The notes under the pieces: generated by a model
Databases searched by the model: none
The model's input: only the letters and a program-made list of their open reading frames with translations
Told to the model about the DNA's origin: nothing
Shown here: positions 21,331 through 33,419 of the stretch, in pieces
How the letters are laid out: each line of letters opens with the position of its first letter
How positions within the stretch are numbered: the stretch's first letter is position 1
Source of the DNA: Tolypeutes matacus
Lineage: Eukaryota; Chordata; Mammalia; Cingulata; Chlamyphoridae
Length of the DNA: 64,000 bases
Assembly: GCA_026826555.1 (NCBI GenBank)
Contig: JAKSZT010054576.1
Coordinates: forward strand, 13,208,245 to 13,272,244
Direction: 5' to 3'
Made by a program: the position numbers and the translations under genes

Positions 21331-21951
21331 ATTTATTTTTTTTAAGGATTTATTTATTTATTTACTTTTATCCATTTTTACACCCCTTCCCCCTCCCCCC
21401 CCCCCGTTTTTGCTGTTTCTGTGTCCATTCGCTGGGCAACTCTGTGTCCATTTTCTGCCCTCTCTTCTCATCCTTCTCCTCCTGTCTTCACTGGGATTCA
21501 ATCCTTGGAATCTCTGATGTAGGAGAGAGGCATCCTGCCCGCGCAACCTTAGTTGCTGGTTTTTCGGTGCGTCTCATCTTGCCTCTCCCTTGTGTCACTC
21601 TCCTATTATGTCATCATCTTGCTGTGTGGCTCGCGGGAACTGGTGGTGCGCCCGCGCACAGGGCCTGGCGGCCCACGCACCTTCTATATATTTTTTAAAT
21701 TTTTACCAGGAGGTCCCAGGGATTGAACCCAGGTCCCTCCATATGGGAGATGGACGCCAACCAGATATAGCCCCCTGCTATATCTCTTAAGGTTGACCAG
21801 AGATACCTAGAGTTACAGTCTTTTCCCATACAGGATGGACATATAATAAATCAGGCTTAGTTTATCACCAGCATTCTAAAAACCAGACCTAGGGAGGAAA
21901 ACGAGGTCTGGGGACACATGCATGGTTTCTAATATAGCGAATGTTTAGCCC
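21331..21951 (-). mobile_element. composite SINE: DAS modules plus extra 5' segment
   Basis: A 621-bp insertion flanked by a perfect 15-bp duplication GAAACTGGTTTATTT (21316-21330 and 21952-21966). From its 3' end (left) it carries a T-rich tail complement, a C-run, the DAS tail domain, a first tRNA-like module (about 21480-21540), a linker, and a second tRNA-like module ending near 21785. About 165 bp more (21786-21951) precede the tRNA module on the element strand and are not part of other DAS copies here. That segment contains an 8-bp perfect stem CCAGACCT/AGGTCTGG (21892-21926 region). A 5' transduction or read-through transcript is the simplest explanation. Confidence 0.8.
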
Positions 21952-22229
21952 GAAACTGGTTTATTTTTATATCTAATTATCCCTAACCGCTGTAATATAC
22001 TTAACCTACCAAAGGATCAAGTAGAAATAACAGAGACTTTCCAAGGACGCTTTGCCCTGGCAAGCAGGGAATTTGCTTGTTTGCTCACTTGATAGAGGTT
22101 GCTTTGTTTTGAAAACATTCTTATTACAGCAAAGTCCATAAATCTCAGGTGAACAGGGTGATGTGTTTTTCCAAAGTGGTTACTCCTACGCAGCTCACTT
22201 TGGAAAAGAGAGTGAATATTATTTGCACC

Positions 22230-22690
22230 TCTGGCAGCTTCCCTACAACTTCATTTTTCAAGATTATCTTTACTATTGACCTTTTGGCATTTTTTATTTC
22301 CATATACACTTTAGAATCAGATAGGCATTTTCAACAACAACAGAAAAATCTGCTAGGACAGGAATTTTGACTGAGATTGACTTTAATTGATAGATTAATT
22401 TGAGGATTTTGTCAAAGACTGATATTATTTTGTACCAAAAGGAAATCACTGGTAAAAACCATTTGGGCCTGGGCTTGTTTGTGTTTGGGTGTGTGTGGGG
22501 GTGGGGAGGATTTTAATTATATATAATTTTTTTATTAGATATAGATAGAAGTATTCAGATTTTCTGATGTTTCTGGTGTCAGTTTTGGGAAGTTGTTTTT
22601 AAAGAAAATTTTCCATTTCATCTACATTTTCAAATCTACCGGCTTAATGTTGTTCTGAAATGCATGAAGATGGGGTGAGGACAGGGTGAG
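22230..22690 (-). repeat. old L1 ORF2 fragments
   Basis: Reverse ORF2-type words: 'tttcaagattatctttacta', 'cacttta gaatcagatagg'-type text, 'ccatttgggcctgggcttgt' and 'ttccatttcatctacatttt'. The pieces appear rearranged or with internal deletions. Confidence 0.6.
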
Positions 22691-22840
22691 GAGTTTGGGT
22701 ATATGAGAGTCTCTAGTATTCTACGTATGACTTTGCTGTGACCTAAAACTTCTTTGAAAATTTAATGAAAAATTGGGAGACACTGGGGAGTGAGAGGGGG
22801 CAGGTGCCACAGTACAGACTGGACACCCAGATAGTGCAGT

Positions 22841-24669
22841 GATAAAAGGAAAAATGTTAAAAAAAATTTTTTTTTAATTTTTTTGTTTTTTTCCATTTTT
22901 TGAATATCCCAATCCTTTAATTTTATTTTATTTTAGTGTTTTTTAAAAAGTTTCCATGTATTTTATCTCTTATATTTAAACTTACCTTTATTATTTCATT
23001 TTCATATTAATTGTATTTGGCTATTATATGGGCTTCATCTTCAAGGAAGGTTTAGATCATAGAAGGGTTACAGAGGGGGCAGGAGAGGATCACTGGTGGG
23101 GGTGTCTGGGACGGACGTTTCATGGGAGGAAGTTCACCTGAATATACATGAAAGATATATAAAATTGTTCAAATGATCAAGGGGTGGGGCATGGTCACAG
23201 TGGGTGGAGAATCACTCAATAAATGAGGGATTGCTGAATTCTCAGCCTGGACAGCTCTGCCACATTCTTCAAGGGAGCAACAACAGTCCCCCGAGTGCAG
23301 GGGCAGTGTCTGGCAAAGGAGGACAGTCCACTAATGGGTTCTTGTTATTGATGACTAGCCTTACGAGTCTTTGCTCTTGTAATTGAAACTTAGCCTACTG
23401 TTATGGGGTGCCTAAGGGTTGCCTCCTGAGAGCCTCCTTGTTGCTCAAATGTGGCCTCTCTCTAAGCCAAACTCAGCATATGAATGCATTACCTTCCCCC
23501 CAGTGTGGGACATGACTCCCAGGGATGAGCCTTCCTGGCAACAAGGGATTAATTACAAGTGCCAACTGGCAATATGACTGAAAAAAGACCTTGAATAAAA
23601 GGGGGAAAGGGTAAAGACAAATGAGTTCATATGGCTAAGAGACTTCAAAGAGAGTCGGGAGGTCATCCCAGAGGTAACGCTTATGCGCACCTCAGTAGGA
23701 TCTCATAGAACACCAAAGTGGACATCACCACACACAGAGGGGCTCCCGAGGGCTCTGGAGACACCCAGGTCCTATTTAAGGAGGGATAGCTCCAGAGATT
23801 AATGCCTTATCAGTGGGCTCTACTTTGGAATCTGGGTTCCTGAGAGTGAGAGTTGGACTTAAATAAGTCCTCCCTGTTCACGATCCATCAGTCCCTTCCA
23901 TTCAAACCTATACTTGGTGCTGGAGTTTGTAGGTATACTTCCAGAGACAGGAGCCTTTGGCCTGCCCATGTGCCAGCTGTGCCTGGAATCTTGGTGGAGC
24001 TGCAACTCCTACTCTACAGCTCAATGGACTCACCCAAGTCACCTGGTGGGGAGATGGTGATGGACAATGACCATCCCAGGGAATGGAGAAAGTCTGCAGC
24101 TGCAGGCAGGTTAATCCCATCCATCTTATCCATGGGATATAAGCCCCCTCTCACTTGGAGGTAGAGTGGACATCACCATCCCACACTCCTCAGGATTGGG
24201 GGAAGACCTATGGACTAGAGTGAACTTAGTGGTATTCTGTTGTAGACATATTGTGATTCAAGCAATGGAAGAAATTACAACATTGAGGTGGAGCCAGTGG
24301 CTACTGGATGCTTTTGGGGCAGGGAGAGGAAAAAGCTGTTGTAATACAGGGGCTTTTTCGGGACTTGGGAATTATCCTGAGTGACATTACAATGACAGAT
24401 ATAGGCCATTTTACATCAGCATATACCATGCAGAACTGTGTGGGAGAGAGTGTGGTCTACAATGTGAACCATGGTCAATGCTTAGTGGCAAAGCCCCAGG
24501 ATGTGTATATCCATTGCAGGTGATGTGCCACACTAATGAAAGATATTTATGTGGGATGTTGTAGGAGGTGTGGGAGGTGGGGAACATGGGAATCCCTGTA
24601 ATTTTTGTGTAACATTTATGTAATCTAAGCATCTTTTAAAATATAAATAAATAAATAAAATTTTAAAAA
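22841..24669 (+). mobile_element. copy 2 of the ~2-kb family
   Basis: Collinear with copy 1 over its whole length at high similarity: 'gatcatagaagggttacaga', 'catgaaagatatataaaatt', 'gggacatgactcccagggat', 'gtaacgcttatgcgcacctc' and 'ggaacatgggaatccctgta'. It ends in an A/T-rich tail with (AAAT)n. The frame 23853-24164 encodes a protein homologous to the 137-codon frame of copy 1. No clear target duplication was found. Confidence 0.85.
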
Positions 24670-24884
24670 GGAGTAAACCTTGCCTGCAATATTTTTACAA
24701 GCAAATTCCAAGAGTAATAAATCACTAGTCATGCTCCTCTGCATGTAACTGGAACCTTGCCCTGCTAATAAAAGTGCTGGGCTGTCTGTGCTTCAGTGCT
24801 AGCATTATAGATATGTTCTGCTAGCCTCCTGACCCCAGCTTTTCCCTTAAAAAAAAAAATTAATAAATAAAATAAAATGCGTGA

Positions 24885-25045
24885 AGGAAATGTTTTTGCA
24901 CAATAGAAATGTTCTATATTTTGATTGTGGTAGTGTTTATATGGGGTATACATCTGTCAAAACTTATTCAACTGTACACTTAAAATGGGTGCATTTTATT
25001 ATATATAAATTATACTTCAATAAAATTGAATAAAAACCATACAAT
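24885..25045 (+). repeat. old L1 3' end
   Basis: Typical L1 3' UTR words: 'atgttctatattttgattgt', 'acttattcaactgtacactt' and 'aaattatacttcaataaaat', followed by an A-rich end. Confidence 0.85.
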
Positions 25046-26240
25046 GATGCCATTTGTTCATCTATAATTTTAGCAAAAATTTGGAAGTCAGATAATATCA
25101 AGGATAGGCTGGGATGCAGTAAAACAAGAACTCGTATACATTGCAGGAGAGGGTACAGAATGACACAACTACTTGGGGGAACAACTTGGAAAGATCTAAT
25201 AAAATTGAAAATGTATATATGCTATCATGTAGAGAGTCCATGCCTTAGAGAAACTCTCCCACTTTTGCTGGAGCAAATAACACAACATTTATTGTAGCTG
25301 TTTGTAACCGGGGGAGGAGGAGAGGGGAACTGAAAAGTTTGAGCCATTCTTCAGAAGCTGAGTGGTGGTAAACACACATGGTAGAATAGTGCATAGCTCT
25401 TAAACACGGTGAACTTAGAACTTTGTGTGTCAAACTAGATCAATCCCTCAAACAAACATGCGAAAAAAAAATGCAAAAGAACTACAATGGATGCCACTTA
25501 TGTGAATTTTTAAAACCACTGTTCTTCCATTTTTCCCCCGTGGTAATAAAACTATTAGCTGGGCATGTGGAAATCCAAAATAAAGATTTCCTTGCAGCTA
25601 GGCATGGCCATGTTTAAGTTATGCTTGAATAAGATATGAGAAGTGTTATTTGGCAGCTTCTAGGAACCTTGTCCTAAGGGACAGCTGATAAGAGCCTTTT
25701 TAAAATTTCCTCCTCTGCCTTCTTCTTTCTCTTCTTCTGGTCTCCTTTCTCACCTTTTTTTCCTCATATTTCTTCTTTATGCCTTCTATCTTTTCTATTG
25801 GTTGGGATGTGGATATGATGGCAGGAGCTAGAACAGCCATATTGGGCAATGAAGCAGTTTGGGGAATGGAATCACGCATGGAAGGGATACAAGATAGGAG
25901 GAAGCTGGGTCTCTGACACCATAAAGCAGCCATATCAGCTCTAGACTGTCTACTAAGGTTTTTACATGAGAATGAAATAAGCATTTGTCTTATTTACCCA
26001 AACTGCTCCTTTCATTTTGGTGTTTCTTTCACTTGCAACCAAACTTAATCTTAATACACACATGCACGCACGTAAGTGTGCCCATACTGAACTCATGATG
26101 TGTGGCTATCTCTGAGGAAAAGAGAGTATAATCAGACAGGAAATAGTGATTAAAGTGGACATAAAAATTTCTCTGTAATATTTTATTTCTTTTATTAAAA
26201 GAAGGCAAAGGATGTATACCAAAAGTTTAATAACCATTAT
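25046..26240 (+). repeat. old L1 and LTR-like fragments
   Basis: 25046-25530 and about 26050-26240 resemble old L1 ORF2/3' text in plus orientation ('gatgccatttgttcatctat', 'tctgaggaaaagagagtata'). Between them, 25555-25990 looks like a diverged mammalian LTR ('agctgggcatgtggaaatcc', 'agcagccatatcagctctag'). Boundaries are approximate. Confidence 0.45.
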
Positions 26241-26420
26241 CACAAGCAATGGTAATGTTTTTTTTTTTTAACTTTATTTTGTACATTTAATAATTGAAAA
26301 TATAACAATTAAGAACTAAAAAGTAAACACAGATGAAAAATATATACGTTTCTCAATTAAATATACTGGATACATATAAAAATTTTTTTGAATCAAACTA
26401 TCTTACACAATATATTTGGT

Positions 26421-29400
26421 TCATGGTATCACATTCATACAATGTTTGTCCTTTTGTGTCTGGCTTGCTTCGCTCAACATAATGTCCTCCAGGTTCATCC
26501 ATGTTGTCATATGCTTTACGACTTCATTTCTTCTTACAGCTGCATAATATTCTATCGTGTGGATAGACCACAGTTTGTTTATCTATTCGTCTGTTGATGG
26601 ACACCTGGGTTGTTTCCAACTTTTGGCAATGGTGAATAATGTGACTATGAACATCGGTGTGCAGATGTCTGTTCCTGTCACTGCTATCAGTTCTTCTGGG
26701 TATATACCCAGTAGTGATACTGCTGGGTCACATGGCAAGTCTATATTCAACTTCTTTAGGAACTTCCAAACAGTCCTCCACAATGGCTGTACCATTCTGC
26801 ATTTCCACCGACAGTGAAGAAGTGTTCCTATCTCTCCACATTCTCCCAAACACTTCTAGTTCTCTGTATCTTTAATAGTGGCCATTCTGATAGGTGTGAA
26901 ATGATATCTCATTGTAGTTTTGATTTGCATTTCCCTAATCATGAGTGATGTTGAGCATTTCTTCATGTGTTTTTTTGCCATTTGTATTTCTTCTTCGGAG
27001 AAATCTCTATTCAAGTCTTTGGCCCATTTTTTAATTGGGTCATTTGTCTTTTTATTGTTGAGCTGTAACATCTCTTTATATATCCTGGATATTAAACTCT
27101 TATTGGATATGTGATTTCCAAATATTTTTTCCCATTGAGTTGGCTGCCTTTTCACCCTTTTGACAAAGTTCTGTGAGGTGCAAAAGTGTTTAATTTTGAG
27201 GAGGTCCCATTTATCTATTTTTTCTTTTGTTGCACGTGCTTTGGGTGTAAGGTCCAAGAAACCACCACCAACTACAAGGTCTTGAAGATGTTTCCCTACA
27301 TTTTCTTCTAGTAATTTTATGGTCCTGGCTTTTATATTTAGATCTTTGATCCATTTTGAGTTGATTCTTGTATAGGGGGTGAGATAGGGGTCCTCTTTCA
27401 TTCTTTTGGCTATAGACATCCAGTTCTCCCAACGCCATTTGTTGAAGAGACTGTCTTTTCCCATTAGCGTGGACTTGGTAGATTTGTCAAAAACCAGTTG
27501 ACTGTATAGGTGAGAGTTTATTTCTGGGGTCTCAATTCTATTCCACTGATCGATATGTCTATCTTTATGCCAGTTCCATGCTGTTTTGACCACTGTAGCT
27601 TTGTAATACGTTTCAAGGTCAGGCAGTGAAATTCCTCCCATGTCAATCTTCTTTTTTAGAATGCATTTGCCTATTCGGGTGCACTTACCCTTCCAGATGA
27701 ATTTGGTAACTGCCTTCTCTAATTCTGTAAAGTAAGCTGTTGGGATTTTGATTGGTATTGCATTGAATCTATAAATCAGTTTGGGTAAGACTGACATCTT
27801 CACGGTATTTATTCTTCCAATCCATGAGCACGGAAAGTCTTTTCATTTGTTTAGGTCTTTTCAAATTTCTTTTAGCATTGTTTTGTAGTTTTCTGTATAT
27901 AGGTCCTGTACGTCTTTGATAAAATTAACTCCTAGGTATTTGAGTCTTTTTGTTGCTATTGAAAATGGAATTTTTCCCGTTTTCCTCCTCAGATTCTTCA
28001 GTACCAGTATACAAAAACATTACTGATTTTTGCATGTTCATCTTGTATCCTGTCACTTTGCTGAACTCATTTATTAGCTCAAGTAGCTTTGTTGTGGATA
28101 TTTCAGGATTTTCTAAGTACAGGATCGTGTCATCTGCAAACAGTGAGAGTTTTACTTCCTCTTTTCCTATTTGGACGCCTTTAATTTTTTTGTCTTGTCT
28201 AATTGCCCTAGCTAGAACTTCTAGTACAGTGTCGAATAACAATGGTGACAGTGGGCATCCTTGTCTTGTTCCCGATCTCAGAGGGAAAGCTTTCAACCTT
28301 TCCCCATTAAGTATGATGTTGGCTGTGAGTTTTTCATATATGCCTTTTATCATATTGAGGAATTTTCCTTCTATTTCTATCTTTTGAAGTGTTTTTATCA
28401 AAAAAAGGATGCTGGATTTTGTCAAATGCCTTTTCTGTATCGGTTGAGATGGTCATGTGGTTTTTTCCTTTCAATTTGTTAATGTGGTGTATTACATTGA
28501 TTGATTTTCTTATGTTGAACCAGCCTTGCATACCAGGAATAAATCTCACTTGGTCATGATGTATAAGTCTTTTGATATGCTGTTGGATTCCATTTGCAAG
28601 TGTTTTGTTGAGAATTTTTGCATCTATGTTCATTAGAGAGATTGGTCTGTAATTTTCTTTTCTTGTGGAATCTTTATCTGGCTTTGGTATTAGGGTGATG
28701 TTGGCTTCATAAAATGTGTTGGATAATTTTCCCTCCTCTTCAATTTTTTGGAAGAGTTTAAACAGGATTGGTGTTAATTCTTTTCAAAATGCTTGGTAGA
28801 ATTCACCTGTGAAGCCATCTGGTCCTGGACTTTTCTTTGCTGGGAGATTTTTGATGACAGATTCAATCTCCTTAAATGTAATTGGTTTGTTAAGTTCTTG
28901 TATTTCTTGTAGCATCAGTGTAGGTTGGTTGTGTGTTTCTAGAAGTTTGTCCATTTCTTTTAGGTTGTCTAGTTTGTTGGCATATAGTTTCTCATACTAT
29001 CCTCTTATGATTCTTTTTATTTCTGTGGAGTCATTTGTCACTTTCCCCTTTCATTTCTGATTGTATTTATTTGCATCTTCTCTCTTTTTTTCTTTGTTAG
29101 TCTAGCAAGGCGTTTGTCAATTTTATTGATCTTCTCAAAGAACCAGCTTTTGGTTTTGTTGATTTTCTCCATTGTTTTTCTGTTCTCATTTTCATTTATT
29201 TCTTTTCTAATCTTTATCATTTCTTTCCTTCTGCTTGCTTTGGGATTGGTTTTACTGTTCTTTTTTTAGTTTCTCTAGTTGTTCAGTTAAATTTTTGAGT
29301 TTAGCTCTTTCTTGTTTTTAAATTTAGGCATTTAGGGCTATAAATTTCCCTCTCAAGACTGCCTTTTATGTATCCCATCAGTTTTGATACATTGTGTTCC

Positions 29401-30229
29401 TGTTTTCATTTGTCTCAATATATTTACTGATTTCACTTGCAATTTCTTCTTTGAACCACCAATTATTTAGGACTGTGTTGTTCAGTCTCTGCACATTTGT
29501 GAATTTACTTTTTTCCTGTTTATTATTGACTTCTAGTTTCATTCCATTATGATCTGAGAAGGTGATTTGTATAATTTCAATATTTTTATATTTATTGAGA
29601 GCTGCGTTGTGACCTAACATGTTTTCTATCCTGAAGAAAGATCCGTGGGCACTTGAGAAGAATGTATAATCCACTGAGTTTGGGTGCAACGTTCTGTATA
29701 TGTCTATTAGGCCTAACTTATTTATCATATTGTTCAAGTTCTCTGTTTCGTTGTTGATCTTCTGTCTAGTTGTTCTATCTAATGATGTGAGTGGGGTGTT
29801 GAAGTCTCCAACGATTATTGTAGAAATGTCTATGTCTCCCTTCAGTTTTGCCAGAGTTTTTCTCATATATTTTGGGGCACCCTGGTTATGTGTGTAGATT
29901 TCTATATCTTCCTGGTGGATCATCCCTTTTATTAATATATAATGGCCTTCTGTATCTCTTATAATTTTTTTGCATTTAAAGTCTATTTTCTCTGATATTA
30001 GTCTAGCTACCCCTGCTCTTTTCTGGTTACTATTTGTGTGGAGTATCTTTTTCCAACCTTTCACTTTCAGCTGGTTTGTATCCCTGGGTCTGAGGTGAGC
30101 TTCTTGTAAGCAGCATATGGATGGCTCATGTTTTTCTATCCATTCCATCAGCCTGTATCTTTTAATTGGGGAGTTTAATCCATTCACATTCAATGACATT
30201 ACTGTAAATGCCCTATTTACTTTCTCCAT
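26421..30229 (-). pseudogene. L1 ORF2 pseudogene (endonuclease, reverse transcriptase, Cys-rich domain)
   Basis: Encodes remnants of the L1 ORF2 protein, which nicks the target and reverse transcribes L1 RNA. The first 280 codons (29378-30229) form the AP-like endonuclease with N14, E43, the GDFN motif and a SDH motif near its end. The reverse transcriptase follows, with the catalytic FADD at 28129-28140. The C-terminal part contains the 'CGEIGTLLHC' Cys motif (about 26810-26840). Breaks: stops at about 29378, 29038, 26856-26858 and 26583-26585, frameshifts between 28634 and 29038 and near 28400, and a further disruption at 27804-27925. Final stop at 26421-26423. Confidence 0.92.
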
Positions 30230-30322
30230 TTTATTCTTTGATTTTCATATGCCATCTTATTTTTGTCTGTCTTTTTACTCTTTTGGTTATCCTTTCTGCT
30301 ATTCTTTCTTCTACGCTCTCCT

Positions 30323-31299
30323 CTAAGCCTCTCTCTCCTGGCTTTTTCTTTCAGGTACTGAGGCTTCCTTTAATATTTCTTGCAAATGTGGATTCTTTTT
30401 TGCAAACTCTCTAAGTTTCTGTTTGTTTGTAAATATCTTTTATTCACCTTCATATTTGAAGGACTGTTTTGCTGGATAAAGAATTCTCAGCTGGCAGTTT
30501 TTCTCTTTTAGTTTCCTAATTGTATCATACCACTGTCTTTCGCCTCCATGGTTTCTGAAGAGAAATCTGCACTAAATCTTACTGGATGTCCCTTGTACAT
30601 TATTGTTTGCTTCTCTCTTGCTGTTCTGAGAATTTTCTCTTTATCTTTGACATTTGATATTCTGAGTAGTATGTGTCTTGGCGTAGGTCTGTTTGGATTT
30701 ACTCTGATTGAGGTATGGTGTGCTTCTTGGACATGTAAGTTCATTTCTTTCATTAGAGTTGGGAAATTTTCAGCTATTATTTCCTCAAATACTGTTTCTG
30801 CCCCTTTCCCCTTCTCTTCTCCTTCTGGAACTCCCATGAGATGTATGTTGTTGCGTTTTGTGTTGTCATTCAACTCTCTGAGCCCCTGTTCAATTTTTTC
30901 CATTCTTTTCTCTCTCTGTTCTTTTCTCCTTTCAATTTCACCTGTTCTGTCTTTGGTATCATCTATTCTTTCTTCTATCATTTCGAGTCTGCTGTTGTAT
31001 GCGTCAAATGTGTTTTTGATCTCACCTATTGTGTCTTTCATTCCCATGAGCTCTGTTAATTTTCTGTTCAGGATTTCAAATTCTTCTTTGCGTTTGCTCT
31101 ATGTGTTCTTGATGTCTTTCATCTCTTTAACTATATTGTCTTTCAACTCATTAATTTAATTTTGGAAATTTGTGCTCATCTTGCTGATTAGTTCTCTCAA
31201 ATTCTGCATCTCTTCTGGTATTTTGATGTATTCCTTTTCTTGGGCCATGTCTTCTATTTTCTTATTATGTCTCATAATTTTTTGCTTGTGTTTAGGCAT
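30323..31299 (-). pseudogene. L1 ORF1 pseudogene (RNA-binding coiled-coil protein)
   Basis: Encodes the remnant of L1 ORF1p, the trimeric nucleic-acid chaperone. It begins at an ATG at 31297-31299 with a Lys-rich N terminus. Two in-frame stops follow before the 179-codon open part 30508-31047. That part has a charged coiled coil (heptad-like Glu/Lys/Arg, residues about 10-65), the RRM start 'NNIHLMGVPEGEE', and the 'PRHILLRI' segment of the C-terminal domain. A frameshift near 30547 and another stop near the end break the C-terminal domain. Confidence 0.88.
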
Positions 31300-32301
31300 C
31301 TGGTTAGGATGAGTTTACTCAGATGCTCAATCTCTTTCTCTTTTATAGTGATTTAGTGGAAGGAGGCTGTGAGTTACCACAGCTTTTTGATTTTTGGCTC
31401 AACCTGGATTGTTAGAATTGTCCTGCTGGTTGCTCAAAATTGGGCACCGGACCCAGTAATTCGTTGTAGGGTTGCTTCCTAGGGCCTTGGGCAGAGAGGC
31501 TATAGAGGCCAGAAAAAGCCTCTCCTACATTTTAAATTTTCTTATGTGCACTTCCTTAGTCTGCCAGGAGATGGCCCTCTTTGTCAGCTTTCAATTCAAT
31601 GTCTGGTCGGAGTGTATTTGTTGCAACACAAACCAGATCAATGTGATAGAGCTTCCTGTCTAGATGCTAGGAGCCTTGTAATTCAAACTTTCTCTGAGAC
31701 AGTTCTCCAGCCTTCTCTGGCAACCCCCTCCCTTTTCCTGGCTAGAAAATATTTCCATTCCCCTCTGAGTCCTCAATAATCAGTCCCTGTTAGTAGACAA
31801 GGAGATTGGGAGGGTTGCATATTTTTATATTGTATATATTTTATATTGTATATTTATATTGTATGTTGTATATTTTGCCCCTTGCAAGCTCCAAGGCAAA
31901 CAATGGCGCAGCCCCACCTGGCCTGGAAGGGCTTGTGGGGCACAGCAGACCAAATTTGTGGGTCAGAAGCTGAGTCAGCCTTAAGCTGTGTCCCTCTCTC
32001 TTCACTTTCCTGGGGTGGTAGATCCCTGGAGGCCCCTTTGTCTGTAGTCACAGGCCCAGAGGCCCATGAATTCTAAAGAGTCTTTAATGTGGTGGCAGCA
32101 GCTGCTGCTGGTTCCAACTCATGGTTCTGTTGTCGCAATTGCCCTCTTTTGTCCCTCTCTCCTCTGGGTGGTGTGCAGCCTTCACCTGCTGTCCTAAACC
32201 CTAGAAGATCTTTTTTGGGGCTGTTTCAGCCTGTCCTCTAGCTATTTTTCTGGAGAAGAGATTCCCGTGTCTTACTAGTCTGCCATTTTCCCGGAAGTCC
32301 C
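31300..32301 (-). promoter_or_regulatory. L1 5' UTR / internal promoter region
   Basis: About 1 kb between the ORF1 start and the 5' duplication. Its first bases on the element strand are GGGACTTCCGGGAAAATGG; the CGGAA core is an ETS-like motif. An AT-rich (TATAT)n patch lies at 31820-31875. In full-length L1s this region carries the internal RNA polymerase II promoter; activity here is inferred only. Confidence 0.7.
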
Positions 32302-32689
32302 GGTAATGTTATTTTTTAATTCTTTTTATTCTTAATTTAAAAAATTTCTCCCCAAAAAAATTCCCTCAAAAATTGAGAGGACTCTGTTTTCACTCTTTAC
32401 ACCAGTCACGTGAATTGACTGGAGTCCCCTGAATGCACTGGGCATTTTTATACCTCTCTGAACACAGTTTCCTCTGAATAGAATATTTTTCTCCCCTTCC
32501 CCACCTGGCTACATCTCCAAATCTCAGCTCAAAGTTAATTAACTGGTACGGAGGCATCTGAGTAATCATTTAGAAAATCAGTGAAGGTTGCATTTGTGCC
32601 TACCCATTTCCAAAATAAAAATTCAAGAGAGGATTCCTCTTCCTAGTTACTTCATTTACAAAAGTAATACTTGCTCCTTTTTAAAATCC

Positions 32690-32798
32690 AGGGGAGCAGG
32701 TGTAGCTCAGTGGTTAAGTGCCTGTTTCCCATGTACAAGGTCCTGGGTTCAATCCCCAGTACCTCCTTAAAAAACAAAACAAAACAAAACAAAAAACA
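32690..32798 (+). mobile_element. DAS SINE, monomeric, well preserved
   Basis: The clearest tRNA-Ala-like module in the window: A box 32702-32713 (TAGCTCAGTGGT), B box 32746-32755 (GGTTCAATCC), then a short linker and an (AAAAC)n tail. It keeps tRNA length, but has no CCA-ready acceptor end and lies in a repeat context, so it is a SINE rather than a tRNA gene. Confidence 0.92.
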
Positions 32799-32922
32799 CT
32801 GTTATGAAAATATCCAAATGCCATGTTACAAAAGAACATATAAATTAAAACCTGCCCTTTAGCATCTCCGACTTTTCCCAGACACAACTTGAGTAAAGAT
32901 TTAAATGTTTTAAAAATAAGTC

Positions 32923-33280
32923 AGGGGAAGTGGATGTGGCTCAATCAGTTGGGTGCCTGCCTACCACACAGGAGGTCCCAGGTTTGGGTCCCGGTGCCTC
33001 CTTAAAAAGATGAGTAGATGCCACACCTGCCTACAATGAACTAGATGCCTCAAAGAGCTAGACACTGCCCCCTGCCACAACAAGCAGATGCCACAAGCTG
33101 GTGCAGCCTGCGGGGAGAGGATGTGGCTTAGGCTGTTGGGCACTTGCCTCCCATGTGGGAGATCCCGAGTTCAGTTCCTGGTGCCTCCTGGAGAAGGTGA
33201 GCAAACAATGAGAAGACAGGCAAGTGGGGGGCACTATAAATAAAGAAAAATAAAGTAAAAATAAATCTGTAAAGTACGAG
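32923..33280 (+). mobile_element. DAS SINE, dimeric
   Basis: Two tRNA-like modules (32930-33005 and 33112-33187), each with a recognisable B box ('aggtttgggtcccggtgcct', 'gagttcagttcctggtgcct'). They are separated by a spacer with repeated 'agatgccaca' words, and are followed by the tail domain ('aacaatgagaagacaggcaa') and an A-rich end. Confidence 0.88.
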
Positions 33281-33419
33281 GATTAATAATAGGGGAATTT
33301 CTTTTAAAAAATCTAATAGTAGGGAACGACTTCCTGTGAATCAAAGGAATCAAAGGCAGAAACTTTAATTAACCAGATTGATTCTTCTGTGAACGAAACC
33401 ATTTAAAAGTCCTAGTTAA

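Larger units (their letters stand above)
26260..32301 (-). mobile_element. full-length L1 retrotransposon, antisense, degraded
   Basis: A structurally complete L1 of about 6.04 kb, flanked by a 9-bp duplication GGTAATGTT (26251-26259 and 32302-32310). On the minus strand, in order: a 5' UTR of about 1 kb, ORF1, a short spacer, ORF2 and a short 3' UTR with AATAAA (26275-26280) and a poly(A) tail (the T run after 26259). Sequence is well preserved, but both ORFs carry stops and frameshifts, so the copy is not capable of retrotransposition as given. L1 is the main autonomous retrotransposon of placental mammals and supplies the machinery for SINEs. Confidence 0.95.

Noticed and set aside
27950..28387. 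145-codon plus-strand ORF
   Set aside because: Antisense shadow of the L1 reverse transcriptase region.
30548..31159. 203-codon plus-strand ORF
   Set aside because: Antisense shadow of L1 ORF1.
32693..32766. Functional tRNA-Ala gene
   Set aside because: A and B boxes are intact, but mismatches in the stems, an A-rich tail and many similar copies show it is a SINE.
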